A DNA stretch of 7,422 nt from NCBI GenBank assembly GCA_033721415.1, contig JAWWAH010000047.1, positions 1-7,422 on the forward strand. Reading direction: 5' to 3'. The position numbers and the translations under genes were made by a program. This DNA comes from JAWWAH01 sp033721415 (lineage in GTDB: Bacteria; Patescibacteriota; Minisyncoccia; Spechtbacterales; 2-12-FULL-38-22). Below the pieces are notes generated by a model. The model was not told where the DNA came from. It made no database searches and saw only the letters and a list, made by a program, of their open reading frames with translations. Below, piece after piece: positions 1 to 5,946 of this stretch. Position 1 is the first letter of the stretch, and each line of letters opens with the position of its first letter.

Positions 1-21
1 TAGTAAATATTTTTTAATTAT

Positions 22-42
22 AAAAACTTACACCATTGTAAG
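22..42 (-). terminator. Weak rho-independent terminator candidate
   Basis: Read on the minus strand, a 6-bp stem (CTTACA with TGTAAG, 4-nt loop, bases 27-42) is followed directly by TTTTT (22-26). It lies about 105 nt beyond the stop of the charged secreted protein gene, the only minus-strand gene nearby. The stem is short and AT-rich, so this is tentative. Confidence 0.3.
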
Positions 43-146
43 GGCTATTGTATATAAAGACCACCCGAATATCAGGAGTTCTTCATTAGACCAAGATGTA
101 AAAATTTTTTCGATTTTTTTCATTATAGAAATTAAAGTATTATTAC

Positions 147-971
147 TTAAGATGCATCTTCTTCGCTATCGTCGTCTTCATCAGATTCGTCATCGCTGTC
201 GTCTTCATCATCTTCATCAGATTCATCTTCATCTTCGTCCTCATCGTGTTCATCCTCATCATGCTCTTCTTCTTCATCATCTTTATCTGCATCTTCACGA
301 AGATCAGATATTTCTCCCTTTATTACGCCAAAAAGATCATGTACTGTTTCGTGTACTTCATCCCTGATGTCGTCTCTTAAATCTTTAAGGTCGGTTCGTA
401 CTTGTTCTATAACCTCTCTGAAATCTTCTCGAATGTCTTCGAGGTCGTCTATCTCTACTGTGTAAATGGTTTCTTGCTGTGACAAGACATCATCACGAGC
501 AGCATTTACTGCACTGCGTGCTTCATCGAGTTCTTCGTATGATTCCGGCAAGTCTTGCCCTAAGCTTTCTACGGCAGCATCCAAACGATTTTCTACTGCA
601 TCTAGATGGTTATCTACTGCATTAAGGTAATTTAGCATTGCGTTTGTAGAGTTTTCGTTAACTCGATTAATACGCTCGGCAATTCTTTCGGCAAGTGCTT
701 GTGCACGTTCTGACATGCGCTCTTCAATATCTGCGCGAATTTGAGCCTGACGCTCTTCAAGAGCCTCTTCTCTTTCTGCGCGAATTTCTTCTCTTCTTTG
801 GCGAGCTTCTTCACGAGCCTCTTCTCTTGCTGTGCGAGCCTCCATGCGAGCTTGCTCTCTTTCTGAGCGAGCATCGTTATCAGAATGTGTACCGCTGTGG
901 GCTATAGCAGGAGCAGATGATACAACCAAACCAGCTATGGCTAAAAATGATATTAATTCTTTTAGTTTCAT
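147..971 (-). CDS. Secreted charged coiled-coil protein with polyacidic C-terminal tail
   Basis: A 274-aa protein of unrecognised family. Residues 1-24 form a typical signal peptide: lysines near the N-terminus, a hydrophobic core, and AIA before HS as a likely signal peptidase I site. Residues about 35-105 are almost entirely E, R, A and Q in an alternating E/R pattern typical of a coiled coil or a single charged alpha-helix. Residues about 106-225 are further helical, with D/E-rich heptads. From about residue 228 to the end the chain is nearly pure Asp/Glu with a few Ser and His, giving a very acidic tail that could bind cations such as Ca2+ (inference). The start was chosen because the signal peptide begins there; no convincing SD precedes it. 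An extended -10 promoter lies about 50 bases upstream. It is divergent from the matrixin gene. The acidic tail makes the DNA at about 150-300 low-complexity. Export is well supported; function is unknown. Confidence 0.85.
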   Translation of the reverse strand: MKLKELISFLAIAGLVVSSAPAIAHSGTHSDNDARSEREQARMEARTAREEAREEARQRREEIRAEREEALEERQAQIRADIEERMSERAQALAERIAERINRVNENSTNAMLNYLNAVDNHLDAVENRLDAAVESLGQDLPESYEELDEARSAVNAARDDVLSQQETIYTVEIDDLEDIREDFREVIEQVRTDLKDLRDDIRDEVHETVHDLFGVIKGEISDLREDADKDDEEEEHDEDEHDEDEDEDESDEDDEDDSDDESDEDDDSEEDAS

Positions 972-1019
972 AGATTATTAGCAATTATTTAATATTAAGC
1001 TTATACTACTACTTCTTAT

Positions 1020-1028
1020 ATTATACCA
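1020..1028 (-). promoter_or_regulatory. Extended -10 promoter for the charged secreted protein
   Basis: The minus strand reads TGG-TATAAT, a perfect -10 hexamer (1020-1025) with an upstream TGn extension (1026-1028). No good -35 hexamer is found 16-18 bp upstream, as is usual for extended -10 promoters. Predicted transcription starts near 1013, leaving a leader of about 40 nt with no SD. Confidence 0.5.
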
Positions 1029-1065
1029 CCAAATACGGAAATAATTTTCCACATATACAGTAAAA

Positions 1066-1094
1066 TTGAAAAAATCATGAAAATCCGATATAGG
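1066..1094 (+). promoter_or_regulatory. Candidate sigma-70 promoter upstream of the matrixin gene
   Basis: TTGAAA (1066-1071, 5 of 6 to consensus), a 17-bp spacer and TATAGG (1089-1094, 4 of 6). The -10 element is itself the first unit of the GAC-repeat array, so the transcript would carry the array and two hairpins before reaching the protease gene. The -10 match is imperfect, so this is tentative. Confidence 0.35.
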
Positions 1095-1172
1095 ACGATA
1101 TAGGACAGATAGGACGAATTGGACTAATGGGACGGATTGCCTGCCTGTCCGGTGGGCAGGGACTAATTGGAC
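1086..1172 (+). repeat. Degenerate 9-10 bp GGAC repeat array
   Basis: GGAC occurs at 1093, 1103, 1112, 1121 and 1130 (steps 10, 9, 9, 9), then after an inserted GC-rich hairpin again at 1160 and 1169 (step 9). The units resemble TATAGGACGA, with drift. The array sits in the leader of the matrixin gene. A second array with the same core and period lies at 6411-6450, so this is a recurring element rather than chance. The step size is too short for CRISPR. Confidence 0.65.
1140..1160 (+). repeat. GC-rich hairpin inside the GAC array
   Basis: CCTGCC (1140-1145) pairs with GGCAGG (1155-1160) around a 9-nt loop. It interrupts the regular 9-bp spacing of the GGAC array. It has no T-run and so is not a terminator. 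It may be a dispersed palindromic element or part of the leader RNA fold. Confidence 0.5.
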
Positions 1173-1177
1173 TTATT

Positions 1178-1198
1178 ACTCCCGAATGGGAGTTTTTT
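1178..1198 (+). terminator. Intrinsic terminator or attenuator ahead of the matrixin gene
   Basis: ACTCCC (1178-1183), loop GAAT, then GGGAGT (1188-1193), running into TTTTTT (1193-1198): a standard intrinsic terminator on the plus strand. No plus-strand gene precedes it in the window. It ends only about 26 nt before the matrixin SD, and I see no promoter between them. It could attenuate matrixin transcription or block read-through from the left. Confidence 0.6.
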
Positions 1199-1240
1199 AT
1201 GATAAGATGCAGGCAGTTCATTAAAAGGAGGTGATGCATA

Positions 1241-2308
1241 ATGTGGAGAGTAATAGTTGCTCGCATATTGATATTGTTATTTATTGGATTAGCAATCTTT
1301 GATGTATTATCTAGCAATGACAGTGCAGAAGCATATGAAATATCATGCCCGCAAAGCGACTATAGGCATTTCACATTTGATTTTGCTGATTTTAAAAAAG
1401 GTTGGGAAGATGAATTCATGGAAGTGGCAAAGCGTTGGAATAATTATGCAAATGTCTTTGTTGGGAGCAATAACGAAAACGCTGTAACTGTTAAAGTTGC
1501 ATACACAAAAAACGTTATAAACGCACACAAAAATAATCTTGGATATGCTACCTGTGGATTAGCAAGCACTCCCTTTATTGTTATAAACGCAAACTACGTA
1601 AAAGATGTTGAATTAATGAAATTAGTTGCTGTGCACGAAGTTGGTCATATTATTGGCTTAGCACATACAGATGTGGAAAAAGCTTCTATGTACTACAAGA
1701 TAAATTCAAGACCCTTCCCCCATACTGATGACATTGCAGGTTTGCGCCACCTTTATGGGATGCATCCTAAAGGTGATTTAAAAGGATGGGCTTCCAAGTA
1801 TAACTGTGGAAATAAAAAACCCAATCTTCGCATGGGTTCACACGGAGAATGCGTAAAGGAATTACAAGAGCGCTTAAACATGCGCGGATACAACCTTAAA
1901 GAAGATGGAACTTATGGTATAAAAACGGCACAAGCAGTAATTTGGTTCCAAGATTCGCGAGATCTTTATGTGGATGGTATTGTAGGTAAAGAAACTTGGT
2001 CTGCCCTTTGGCAGAAACCAAAACCGAAACCTCCCCCCACGCCTAAGCCAAGCCCATCGAATACGCCAGAACCAGAAGTTGCACCAGAACCAGAGATAAA
2101 ACCCGAACCAGAAGTTGCACCAGAGACTAAAGTTACAGTAGAGCCAGAACCTAAGGCAAAATCCAAATCCAAAATTACGCCAGAACCAGAACCTGAGGTT
2201 AAACCCGAGCCAACCCCTAGCCCAAAGCCGGAAATACAGGAAAATGCAGAAGACACAAGAAGCTTTATAGAAAAATTCCTAGACTGGCTGAAAGATTTAT
2301 TTAAATAA
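1241..2308 (+). CDS. Secreted matrixin-type zinc metalloprotease with peptidoglycan-binding domain
   Basis: A 355-aa predicted exported protease. Residues 1-31 are a signal peptide with a long hydrophobic core and AEA as the likely cleavage site. The catalytic domain (about 33-175) has HEVGHIIGLAH at 132-142, the metzincin pattern HExxHxxGxxH with zinc ligands H132, H136 and H142 and catalytic E133. It also has a Met-turn (SMYY, M150) and the matrixin-like ending DDIAGLRHLYG (163-173). Residues about 195-257 match a PG_binding_1 domain (repeated helices, VKELQERL, GTYGIKTAQAV, FQ, DGIVGKETW). A Pro/Glu/Lys-rich linker (about 258-333) leads to a short amphipathic helix (about 336-355). Four cysteines outside the signal peptide may form disulfides. 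The start is fixed by an excellent SD (AAGGAGGTGAT, 1225-1235) 5 nt before ATG. It probably cleaves proteins at a cell wall, its own or a host's (inference). The family call is firm; the substrate is unknown. Confidence 0.92.
   Translation: MWRVIVARILILLFIGLAIFDVLSSNDSAEAYEISCPQSDYRHFTFDFADFKKGWEDEFMEVAKRWNNYANVFVGSNNENAVTVKVAYTKNVINAHKNNLGYATCGLASTPFIVINANYVKDVELMKLVAVHEVGHIIGLAHTDVEKASMYYKINSRPFPHTDDIAGLRHLYGMHPKGDLKGWASKYNCGNKKPNLRMGSHGECVKELQERLNMRGYNLKEDGTYGIKTAQAVIWFQDSRDLYVDGIVGKETWSALWQKPKPKPPPTPKPSPSNTPEPEVAPEPEIKPEPEVAPETKVTVEPEPKAKSKSKITPEPEPEVKPEPTPSPKPEIQENAEDTRSFIEKFLDWLKDLFK
2069..2124 (+). repeat. Direct repeat within the Pro/Glu linker
   Basis: A 20-nt block beginning GAACCAGAAGTTGC occurs at 2069-2088 and identically at 2105-2124, 36 bp (12 codons) apart. 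It encodes PEPEVAPE twice in the matrixin linker. It suggests in-frame expansion of the linker by slippage or recombination. Confidence 0.75.
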
Positions 2309-2320
2309 TTAGAACATTTT

Positions 2321-2347
2321 AAAACCCCGATTGTAATCGGGGTTTTT
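2321..2347. terminator. Bidirectional rho-independent terminator
   Basis: CCCCGAT (2325-2331) and ATCGGGG (2336-2342) form the stem, flanked by AAAA on the left and TTTTT on the right. It works in both directions and sits between the convergent matrixin and FtsH-like genes, 12 nt after one stop and 14 nt before the other. Confidence 0.9.
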
Positions 2348-2361
2348 GTATGTACTTATTT

Positions 2362-3867
2362 TTAAAGATAGGGGCCACTATAAATTATATCGATTTCATT
2401 CTTTTTCTCTTTTTCTGCTTCATCCAGAATATCTTTCTCTGGCTTTACATATTCATCTATATCTTTTTGGAGCAGGTACTCTTTTTCGAACAAATCTTTT
2501 ACAAGATTATCCACAATACCGCTATTGCGATAATACCGCAGTATAACCGCAGCCCTTTCTTCGGATTCATCTAGGAGATCCTGAATATCTTGAAGCTGTT
2601 TTTGACCAACAACCCCCGATAAGCCATATGCACCTGGGACTTCAGCATCTTCGCGACCCTTCATTAATCCTTTGTAAGAAAGACCATTAAAAGCGCTTTG
2701 AGTGCCCTTTTTGTTTTTGTTTACTGCCCTGAAATTCTCCACAAAGAAAGTGGCAAATTCAGAAGCGTTATGAAAATCATTGAGACCGCTTGTATTGTGC
2801 TCGAGTTCAAACACCTTGAGTGCTGCGTTTCCTGCAAGGAATACTGCAATACGCCTTGGGAAAAAATCAATATTAAAATATGGAGCTGAATCGAAGTCTT
2901 CGATGCGGAATGCGTCCTCGTAACCTACTTTTGCTAAAGCGACCAGCTGTGTTGGGAGGCCAAGGGTTCTAGCAACAAGAGCTCTACCTACTTCGTAAAC
3001 AGCAAAAGAGCGAAGCTCTTCTTCTGAAAGGATGGTATTGTCGGGAACACCCTGGATATCATCCAAGAAAGTTTCTAGCAAAATCTCCTGAGTGAGGATT
3101 GGTTCTGTTCCTTTAGCGATAGCGCGCATACATGCTATACGCCAAGCCTTGTTTGTAATTTCCTCAATTGTTGAAGGGACAGACCCTGCATCAATCAAGA
3201 AAGAGAGGCTTTCGAAATCTATATCATCAGCATAATTTTTGCCCTTCATGGCGTAATACTCAAGAAGTTGCTTCTTTGCTTTTCGGTTGGGTGGAGAGAA
3301 GTGAATCTTATCCCCTATGCGTCCATCACGCAGAAGCGCGGGATCAATCCGAATAGGATTGTTTGTAGTAGCAATAACGAATACGCCCTTGGACTTGCCT
3401 TCTAGGCCAGAAAGTTCTTGCTTAAGCTGTTTTACGATGTCTTTATTTTCGAGAAAAGATTCAAATTCATCAAAAAACAAAACAATGGGATGTTTTCTTT
3501 CGGCAACAAATTCCCGTGCAAGCTTGAAAAGAGTGCTGAAATGACTTCCAGCAAGGTCTACGTCATCACCTCTTAGATTGAGGAATTTCTGAACATCCAC
3601 AAAATGCGCACCTGACCTTGTTGCGATATATCTTGCACAGAGAGTTTTGCCAGTTCCTGGCTGCCCTGTAAAGACAACTCCAGAATTAAGCTCTACGTTA
3701 AACTTTTCAGCTTCTTTAAAATGCTTAAGATATTCTATGTATTGATCTAACTCATCAAGAATGTGGCTGATGCCAATAATATCTTCTCGTTCAACAGGCT
3801 CAAAGTTTAATTGAGTGTTGAAAAGAAACTTTCTTTGCTTAGCTTCCACTATACTTACATCTTCCAT
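2362..3867 (-). CDS. FtsH-like AAA+ ATPase with degenerate (inactive) M41 peptidase domain
   Basis: A 501-aa protein with the FtsH order of domains but without the N-terminal membrane segments; FtsH is usually above 600 aa. The AAA+ module (about 25-270) has Walker A GQPGTGKT (68-75), Walker B IVLFFDEFE with D133/E134, and sensor-1 TTNNP (167-171). The arginine-finger region LLRDGRIGDK (178-187) keeps R180 and R183, but the third FtsH arginine (GRFDR) is replaced. The C-terminal part (about 283-475) aligns by pattern with the M41 peptidase domain, but the zinc motif HEAGH is YEVGR (291-295): both histidines are lost, the glutamate is kept. The third-ligand region survives as TSGLND (D364), 73 residues later, close to the FtsH spacing. 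ATP binding and hydrolysis look intact while zinc proteolysis should be lost, so it may be a soluble unfoldase or chaperone, comparable to plant FtsHi pseudoproteases. AGGTGAT (3871-3877) precedes the ATG. Confidence 0.85.
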   Translation of the reverse strand: MEDVSIVEAKQRKFLFNTQLNFEPVEREDIIGISHILDELDQYIEYLKHFKEAEKFNVELNSGVVFTGQPGTGKTLCARYIATRSGAHFVDVQKFLNLRGDDVDLAGSHFSTLFKLAREFVAERKHPIVLFFDEFESFLENKDIVKQLKQELSGLEGKSKGVFVIATTNNPIRIDPALLRDGRIGDKIHFSPPNRKAKKQLLEYYAMKGKNYADDIDFESLSFLIDAGSVPSTIEEITNKAWRIACMRAIAKGTEPILTQEILLETFLDDIQGVPDNTILSEEELRSFAVYEVGRALVARTLGLPTQLVALAKVGYEDAFRIEDFDSAPYFNIDFFPRRIAVFLAGNAALKVFELEHNTSGLNDFHNASEFATFFVENFRAVNKNKKGTQSAFNGLSYKGLMKGREDAEVPGAYGLSGVVGQKQLQDIQDLLDESEERAAVILRYYRNSGIVDNLVKDLFEKEYLLQKDIDEYVKPEKDILDEAEKEKKNEIDIIYSGPYL

Positions 3868-3902
3868 GTTATCACCTGCCTTTCAAGGTACTGATTGCGC
3901 TT

Positions 3903-3931
3903 AAAATACCACAAAATAAAGGAAAGAGCAA
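3903..3931 (-). promoter_or_regulatory. Candidate promoter for the FtsH-like gene
   Basis: On the minus strand TTGCTC (3926-3931) is followed after exactly 17 bp by TATTTT (3903-3908). Each hexamer matches consensus at 4 of 6 bases. It lies between the terminator of the upstream 131-aa gene and the SD of the FtsH-like gene, where a separate promoter is needed. Confidence 0.4.
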
Positions 3932-3933
3932 GT

Positions 3934-3959
3934 TAAAACCCCAGCTTATTACTGGGGTT
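3934..3959 (-). terminator. Rho-independent terminator of the 131-aa orphan gene
   Basis: An 8-bp stem, AACCCCAG (3937-3944) with CTGGGGTT (3952-3959), 7-nt loop. On the minus strand it runs into TTTT and begins 5 nt after the stop codon. It separates the orphan from the FtsH-like gene, so the two are not a simple operon. Confidence 0.8.
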
Positions 3960-3964
3960 AAGAG

Positions 3965-4360
3965 CTATTTGTAGAATTCTGAATCGAGTACTACAACAAC
4001 CTTATGTCTGGATTTAAGTTGAAGCTTTTTAACTATATGTTGCTCTATTCTTGCGAGAAATTTGGGGCGCTCTGTGAAAGAGTGTTTTGGAATCTGTTCC
4101 TTGGTTACTCTGTCGTTCATGCCTAATACTGTTATTTTTAATCCTACTACAACGTCGTGTAGAACAAGTGGGGTAATCTCCCAAAAATTGATCTGATAGG
4201 GTATCATTCCTTTTCTGTAATTGTTAAAGGTTTCTATGACATCATATATGTGTTTTTCAATACCCTGGAAAAGATCATTGAGCTTCTGCTCGTTTTCTGG
4301 ATCTTTTATATAGTCTTCTAATCTATCTTGGGAAGTTTTGAAGCTTTTGCGCTTACCCAC
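3965..4360 (-). CDS. Hypothetical 131-aa protein
   Basis: I do not recognise a family. The protein starts with a basic stretch (MGKRKSFK), then a charged, probably helical region (about 10-50), then alternating hydrophobic stretches suggestive of beta-strands (TPLVLHDVVVGLKITVLG, about 63-80), a second helix (about 97-118) and a final strand (HKVVVVLDS, about 119-127). It has no signal peptide, membrane segment or cysteine, and is probably a soluble cytosolic protein. The start codon is GTG, chosen because a strong SD (AAGGAGG, bases 4369-4375) lies 8 nt upstream. It has its own extended -10 promoter and its own terminator, so it looks like a monocistronic unit, divergent from the 252-aa gene. 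It lies just upstream of the FtsH-like gene on the same strand; a functional link is possible but unproven. Confidence 0.8.
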   Translation of the reverse strand: MGKRKSFKTSQDRLEDYIKDPENEQKLNDLFQGIEKHIYDVIETFNNYRKGMIPYQINFWEITPLVLHDVVVGLKITVLGMNDRVTKEQIPKHSFTERPKFLARIEQHIVKKLQLKSRHKVVVVLDSEFYK

Positions 4361-4401
4361 TTTTTAAACCTCCTTTATGCAAAAGTACTATTTACCTAAA
4401 G

Positions 4402-4410
4402 ATTACACCA
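4402..4410 (-). promoter_or_regulatory. Extended -10 promoter for the 131-aa orphan
   Basis: The minus strand reads TGG-TGTAAT: a 5-of-6 -10 hexamer (4402-4407) with a TGn extension (4408-4410), the same layout as the promoter at 1020-1028. The -35 region is weak. The leader of about 35 nt contains the strong SD. Confidence 0.4.
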
Positions 4411-4501
4411 TAAAACTTTGGTAGTAAAGAAAAATCTTCATGATTAGTACATTATATAAATGTTTTAAATAAGATAAGATTATATTCTAAAAAATAAAAA
4501 T

Positions 4502-5260
4502 ATGAGGGCCAACCAATCAAAAATTAAAGAAAGAATAGATAAAGATACAGGAGTTGAAGCAATGAGTTATGCAGAGACACTAGCTGCTTCGCTTTTGATG
4601 TATGCAAAAAAAGACAAGGAGTTGTCGGAAAGATTAAAATACCTCATAAAAAACATGAACGAAATAGAAATTGCAGAACCTCCCTTTGAAATAAGAAATG
4701 ATGCCGAAATACTAATGCCCTACGATACTAATTCTGCAATAAAAAGAGCTGAGTGGCTGGTAGATAGAATAGAAAGTAATGCAATTGCTGGAGGCCCAAA
4801 AGCTGGGGCTATGCTAAAAGATTGGTATTCAATGGAACCTCAGCTAATAGTTGTTGGTGTGGCGAAGGTAACTATGCCTGGACCAAGCCTTGGCCGTATT
4901 AAGAAAAATAAAAGAGTATCTATAATAATAAGAAAAGATATCACAAAAAAAGAGGAAGCTAGGTTGGCAGATAAAGCCGCGAGGGTAAGTTTAGGAATAG
5001 TATCAAAAGCCCTTGTTGTAGCTGATGGCAATGCAAGCCAACTTGAGCCTGAAATATCGGAATGGTTTTTTGGAGAACGTGAACTTAATCTGTATTCTGC
5101 TGAAAAAAGTGAATTAATAAAAATAGAAAAAGAATTACAAAATCTGGATATTATATATTCTTCCCTAAATGACAATGATCCTATAATGATAGCTGTTAGC
5201 CCTGCTATACATAATGCATACCAAACAGAGTTGTGGGACATTAAAAAAATAAGGACCTAA
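4502..5260 (+). CDS. Hypothetical 252-aa protein with an ambiguous start
   Basis: I do not recognise this family with confidence. The N-terminal half is helical and charged (YAETLAASLLMYAKKDKELSERL, and AIKRAEWLVDRIESNAIAGG, about 77-98). A central region of alternating hydrophobics (PQLIVVGVAKVTM, then KRVSIIIRKDITKKEEARLADKAARVSLG) suggests an alpha/beta domain. The strand-RxD-lysine-helix pattern is faintly like the Pth2/DUF2000 fold, but that is a guess. There are no signal peptide or membrane segments. The first ATG (4502) has no SD and lies only 15 nt after a TATATT -10-like hexamer (4481-4486). An in-frame ATG at 4562 has AGGAG 8 nt upstream and would give a 232-aa protein starting MSYAETLA. 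The first start would need leaderless or near-leaderless translation. The membrane protein gene follows after 46 nt on the same strand. Confidence 0.75.
   Translation: MRANQSKIKERIDKDTGVEAMSYAETLAASLLMYAKKDKELSERLKYLIKNMNEIEIAEPPFEIRNDAEILMPYDTNSAIKRAEWLVDRIESNAIAGGPKAGAMLKDWYSMEPQLIVVGVAKVTMPGPSLGRIKKNKRVSIIIRKDITKKEEARLADKAARVSLGIVSKALVVADGNASQLEPEISEWFFGERELNLYSAEKSELIKIEKELQNLDIIYSSLNDNDPIMIAVSPAIHNAYQTELWDIKKIRT
4549..4553 (+). promoter_or_regulatory. SD favouring an internal start at 4562
   Basis: AGGAG stands 8 nt before the in-frame ATG at 4562, whereas the ATG at 4502 is preceded only by A/T. This supports the shorter 232-aa product, though the upstream codons also look coding-like. 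Confidence 0.45.
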
Positions 5261-5288
5261 AAGCTTGCTCTAAAGAACGGAATTATCG

Positions 5289-5297
5289 TGCTACAAT
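5289..5297 (+). promoter_or_regulatory. Extended -10 promoter just before the membrane protein gene
   Basis: TG-C-TACAAT gives an extended -10 (hexamer 5292-5297, 5 of 6). Transcription would start near 5304, only a few bases before the ATG at 5307, giving a leaderless or nearly leaderless message. TTGCTC at 5265-5270 is too far (21 bp) for a normal -35. No SD precedes the gene, consistent with this reading. Confidence 0.4.
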
Positions 5298-5306
5298 AAA
5301 AATGAA

Positions 5307-5864
5307 ATGGTACAAAAAATTCCTTTTACTGATTACATAAAACTAGCTTTTACCCTAGTTATGATGTGGGCTACTTTAGTTACTCTAACAGACGGGCCTT
5401 TCCCATTTTTAATAAATATAGATTTAGTGTTTCACGAAGCTGGGCATGTTTTCTTTTTGTTTTTTGGAAGCTTGATACATGCTCTTGGCGGAACCTTAAT
5501 GCAAATTATTATTCCTACTACCCTTGCTGGGTATTTTATTTTGCGCAGAGAATTTTATTCAGCATCTGTGCTTACATGGTGGCTTGGCGAAAATTTTGTA
5601 AATATAAGTGTTTATATAAAGGATGCACGAGCAAGGCAACTTAACCTAATTGGTGGTGGCGGGCATGACTGGGCCTACATACTTGGTAAGCTAAATTTAC
5701 TTGAGCACGATATATTGATAGGAAATATTGCATATTCTATTGGGGCAGTAATCATGGTGGCTTCTGTTATTGGAGCTATATACTTTACTGCTAAGAATGT
5801 TAAGGAAAAAGAAAAAGAAAAAAGGAAAAAAATAAAAACCATCCTACAAGATGGTGATTTCTAA
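5307..5864 (+). CDS. Small integral membrane protein with HEAGH and HDW motifs, putative metallopeptidase
   Basis: A 185-aa polytopic membrane protein. Hydrophobic segments lie at about 12-28, 48-75, 83-100 and 137-161, and the C-terminus (164-178) is a very basic K/E tail, probably cytoplasmic. Residues 43-47 are HEAGH, a zinc-type HExxH motif at the edge of the second hydrophobic segment, as in membrane-embedded M50-like peptidases. A second conserved-looking cluster, GGGGHDW (116-122, H120/D121), could supply the remaining ligand, and the block LGENFVNISVYIKDARA (93-109) looks family-specific. The arrangement resembles an uncharacterised M50-like membrane family. The zinc role is inference from motif, not proven activity. 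No SD is present; an extended -10 lies directly upstream. A strong terminator follows 41 nt after the stop. It is downstream of the 252-aa gene on the same strand and may be partly co-transcribed. Confidence 0.82.
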   Translation: MVQKIPFTDYIKLAFTLVMMWATLVTLTDGPFPFLINIDLVFHEAGHVFFLFFGSLIHALGGTLMQIIIPTTLAGYFILRREFYSASVLTWWLGENFVNISVYIKDARARQLNLIGGGGHDWAYILGKLNLLEHDILIGNIAYSIGAVIMVASVIGAIYFTAKNVKEKEKEKRKKIKTILQDGDF

Positions 5865-5905
5865 AAATATAGATATTGTTATCCTTGGAAATTGAGACAT
5901 GTTGC

Positions 5906-5934
5906 GGCCCCGCATATCCAATGCGGGGCCTTTT
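5906..5934 (+). terminator. Strong rho-independent terminator
   Basis: A perfect 10-bp GC-rich stem (GGCCCCGCAT, 5906-5915, with ATGCGGGGCC, 5921-5930), 5-nt loop, then TTTT. It closes the plus-strand membrane protein unit. The minus strand lacks a T-run, so for the convergent winged-helix gene it would act only poorly. It marks the left edge of the GC-rich block. Confidence 0.85.
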
Positions 5935-5946
5935 GCGGTTGAGGAT

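Noticed and set aside
152..907. Frames on both strands within the charged secreted protein gene
   Set aside because: They are shadows of the acidic and E/R repeats; the 274-aa frame has a signal peptide and a consistent domain layout.
1086..1172. CRISPR array
   Set aside because: Units of 9-10 bp with degenerate cores and no spacers; no cas genes in the window.
1075..1317. 80-codon minus-strand frame across the matrixin leader
   Set aside because: It encodes low-complexity PISP/PIRP stretches from the GAC repeats, covers the terminator and SD of the matrixin gene, and lacks an SD.
5302..5340. 12-codon frame starting at the ATG just before the membrane protein start
   Set aside because: Too short, no SD, and it overlaps the membrane protein gene in another frame; probably chance.
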